From contig JASKMD010000025.1 of NCBI GenBank assembly GCA_030144725.1, positions 6,063,208 to 6,127,207 of the forward strand: DNA of 64,000 bases, in the 5' to 3' direction. The DNA is from Haematococcus lacustris (lineage: Eukaryota; Chlorophyta; Chlorophyceae; Chlamydomonadales; Haematococcaceae). A program made the position numbers and the translations under genes. The notes beneath the pieces were generated by a model. That model did no database searches, had not been told where the DNA came from, and saw nothing but the letters and a program-made list of their open reading frames with translations. Below, one piece after another: positions 63,427 through 64,000 of this stretch; positions within the stretch are counted from its first letter, which is position 1, and each line of letters begins with the position of its first letter.

Positions 63427-64000
63427 GCAGGGGTAGTGGCAGCAGTGGCAGGGGTGGAGGTGAGCACCTCCGGGCTGCCACAAGCGGTGCGGAGGCAGCG
63501 CCCGTCACCAACCTCTGCTTCACCCCATGCAGCAGCAGCTGTAGACCCGACCCTCCTCACCCCCTCCTGGACTCTGTGGCTGAGTTCAGTTGCGGGGAGT
63601 GGGGGCAGCAGGCCCTCTCCACCCCCCTCATCCCCCCCACTGGCATCTCCACAGGGGGGGACCCAACGGATCCAACTGCCACAACTGACACACCCGACCC
63701 AACTGGCTCAGGGGCAGACGCATGTGGGGAGTGGGTTGGACACGCCATGGAGGGGAACTGGGCAGCAGGTGTGAGCGCACTCTCCCCCCCACCCCGCTGT
63801 TCCTCTGATGGCTCACCGCCTTCGCCATTGTGGTCAGGGCCTGCTACCATGCAACACTCACCGCCAGGGAGTGGCTGGAGCAAGAGTGCAGGCCCCTCCC
63901 CGCCCTCCCCCTCCACCCTGTCAGCAGCTGGGGGAGGGCCCCAGGGGGGAGGGGGGGGGGCAGCAGGGCAGAGCAGTGGGGCGGCCTGCCTGTCAGCAGC
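56959..64000 (+). CDS. Ankyrin-repeat protein, XB3/XBAT-like, partial at the window end
   Basis: Predicted exons: 56959-57240, 57317-57583, 58202-58243, 58424-58518, 59388-59482, 60112-60215, 62044-62163, 62499 to about 62582, and 62688 to beyond 64000. Phases agree through exon 7 (335 residues); the exon 8/9 join is tentative. The start ATGGGTGCCGCA gives MGAAVSTC, a likely N-myristoylation plus palmitoylation signal. At least five ankyrin repeats follow: NTLLHATSRYGQ, SPLIIAASRGHVDVVQLLL, TALHYAAMYGHALVAHMLL, AALHYASDAGHHHLVKVL and STPLHLAAEQGHLKVVVLLL. A Met-Gly-x3-Ser N-terminus, a DSV-x3-T-x-LH(Y/H)AA-x-YGH repeat and a GST-x-LHLAA repeat are shared with plant XB3-type E3 ligases, whose RING finger follows the ankyrins. 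Here the last exon is a long Ser/Gly-rich disordered region still open at 64000, so a RING would lie outside. The ligase role is inference. Confidence 0.75.
57684..57853. repeat. (CCCA)n simple repeat in ankyrin intron 2
   Basis: About 42 tetramers of ACCC. The frames PPTHPPTH and GGWVGGWV come from it. (GATGAG)n at 57946-57990 and (GT)n at 58083-58108 lie in the same intron. Confidence 0.95.
58519..59387. other. Ankyrin intron 4, with (GT)n and (CTG)n tracts
   Basis: 869 bp between exons 4 and 5. Contains GT repeats at about 59205-59221, CTG repeats at about 59236-59271 and TACTGCAC repeats just before the acceptor. No other gene. Confidence 0.6.
60226..61627. repeat. 1.4-kb GGGCCA hexanucleotide repeat in ankyrin intron 6
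   Basis: About 233 tandem hexamers of AGGGCC with scattered GGGGCA variants, inside the 1,828-bp intron 60216-62043. Donor CTCAAG/GTCAGC and acceptor GTGTGTAG/GTGGTG flank it, and the join restores an ankyrin repeat. Long Gly-Pro, Gly-Gln and Leu-Ala frames across it are artefacts. Confidence 0.97.
62620..62700. repeat. Short GCCACCACTGCTGCTGA and CTGCCGGCTGCC repeats
   Basis: Local duplications around the exon 8/9 junction, including a second copy of the GCATCGCACTGCTG phrase, which make the exact splice sites hard to place. Confidence 0.6.
63247..63435. repeat. AGCAGCACC / AGC repeat coding poly-Ser/Thr
   Basis: In the ankyrin gene frame this reads as Ser-Ser-Thr and poly-Ser. It is an in-frame coding repeat, not an intron, because the frame is open from 62688 to 64000. 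Confidence 0.7.

Overview
The window looks like nuclear DNA of a chlorophyte green alga, probably a chlorophycean. It is GC-rich and full of CAG/CTG, GGGCC and GGGGT simple repeats. Genes have many short GT-AG introns, TGTAA motifs lie just downstream of stop codons, and there are chromodomain Ty3/Gypsy elements and a KDZ-type transposase. No rRNA, tRNA, CRISPR array or bacterial operon was seen. The only convincing cellular gene is a partial ankyrin-repeat gene at the right end; nearly everything from about 3.4 to 56.7 kb is nested mobile DNA.

Layout. (1) 1-2880: inverted blocks of CCTGC/GGGCA minisatellite, CAG/CTG minisatellite and a 225-bp repeat. (2) 3394-7783: an element with 185-bp terminal inverted repeats (TIRs) and no recognisable transposase. 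(3) 7784-16541: the 3' part of a Gypsy element (integrase, chromodomain, PHD finger, probable LTR), split by a 7.1-kb hAT element (8836-15962) with perfect 8-bp target duplications; the hAT carries a 2.45-kb tandem duplication and transposase fragments. (4) 16639-22810: a complete Gypsy element (copy 1) with identical 230-bp LTRs and 5-bp target duplications. (5) 22917-31021: KDZ copy A, with two convergent spliced genes, one unrecognised (gene 1) and one a 904-residue KDZ-type transposase (gene 2). (6) 31050-45309: KDZ copy B, an inverted duplicate of A that also duplicates one LTR of Gypsy copy 1; a second complete Gypsy (34120-40291) sits in the last intron of its transposase gene. (7) 45771-50268: partial direct KDZ copy C. 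(8) 50269-56666: a 6.4-kb repeat-filled element E whose ends share a 20-bp motif with the KDZ terminus. (9) 56959-64000: an ankyrin-repeat gene resembling the N-terminal half of plant XB3/XBAT ubiquitin ligases, running off the window; one intron holds about 1.4 kb of GGGCCA repeat.

Relations. Gypsy copy 1 lies beside KDZ A and its 3' end was copied in the inverted duplication, so it inserted first. Gypsy copy 2 is only in arm B; A and C keep the empty target site, so it came later. The palindrome, the third copy and the tandem duplications may be real young rearrangements or partly assembly effects. Exon borders come from reading frames and splice consensus, not transcripts.
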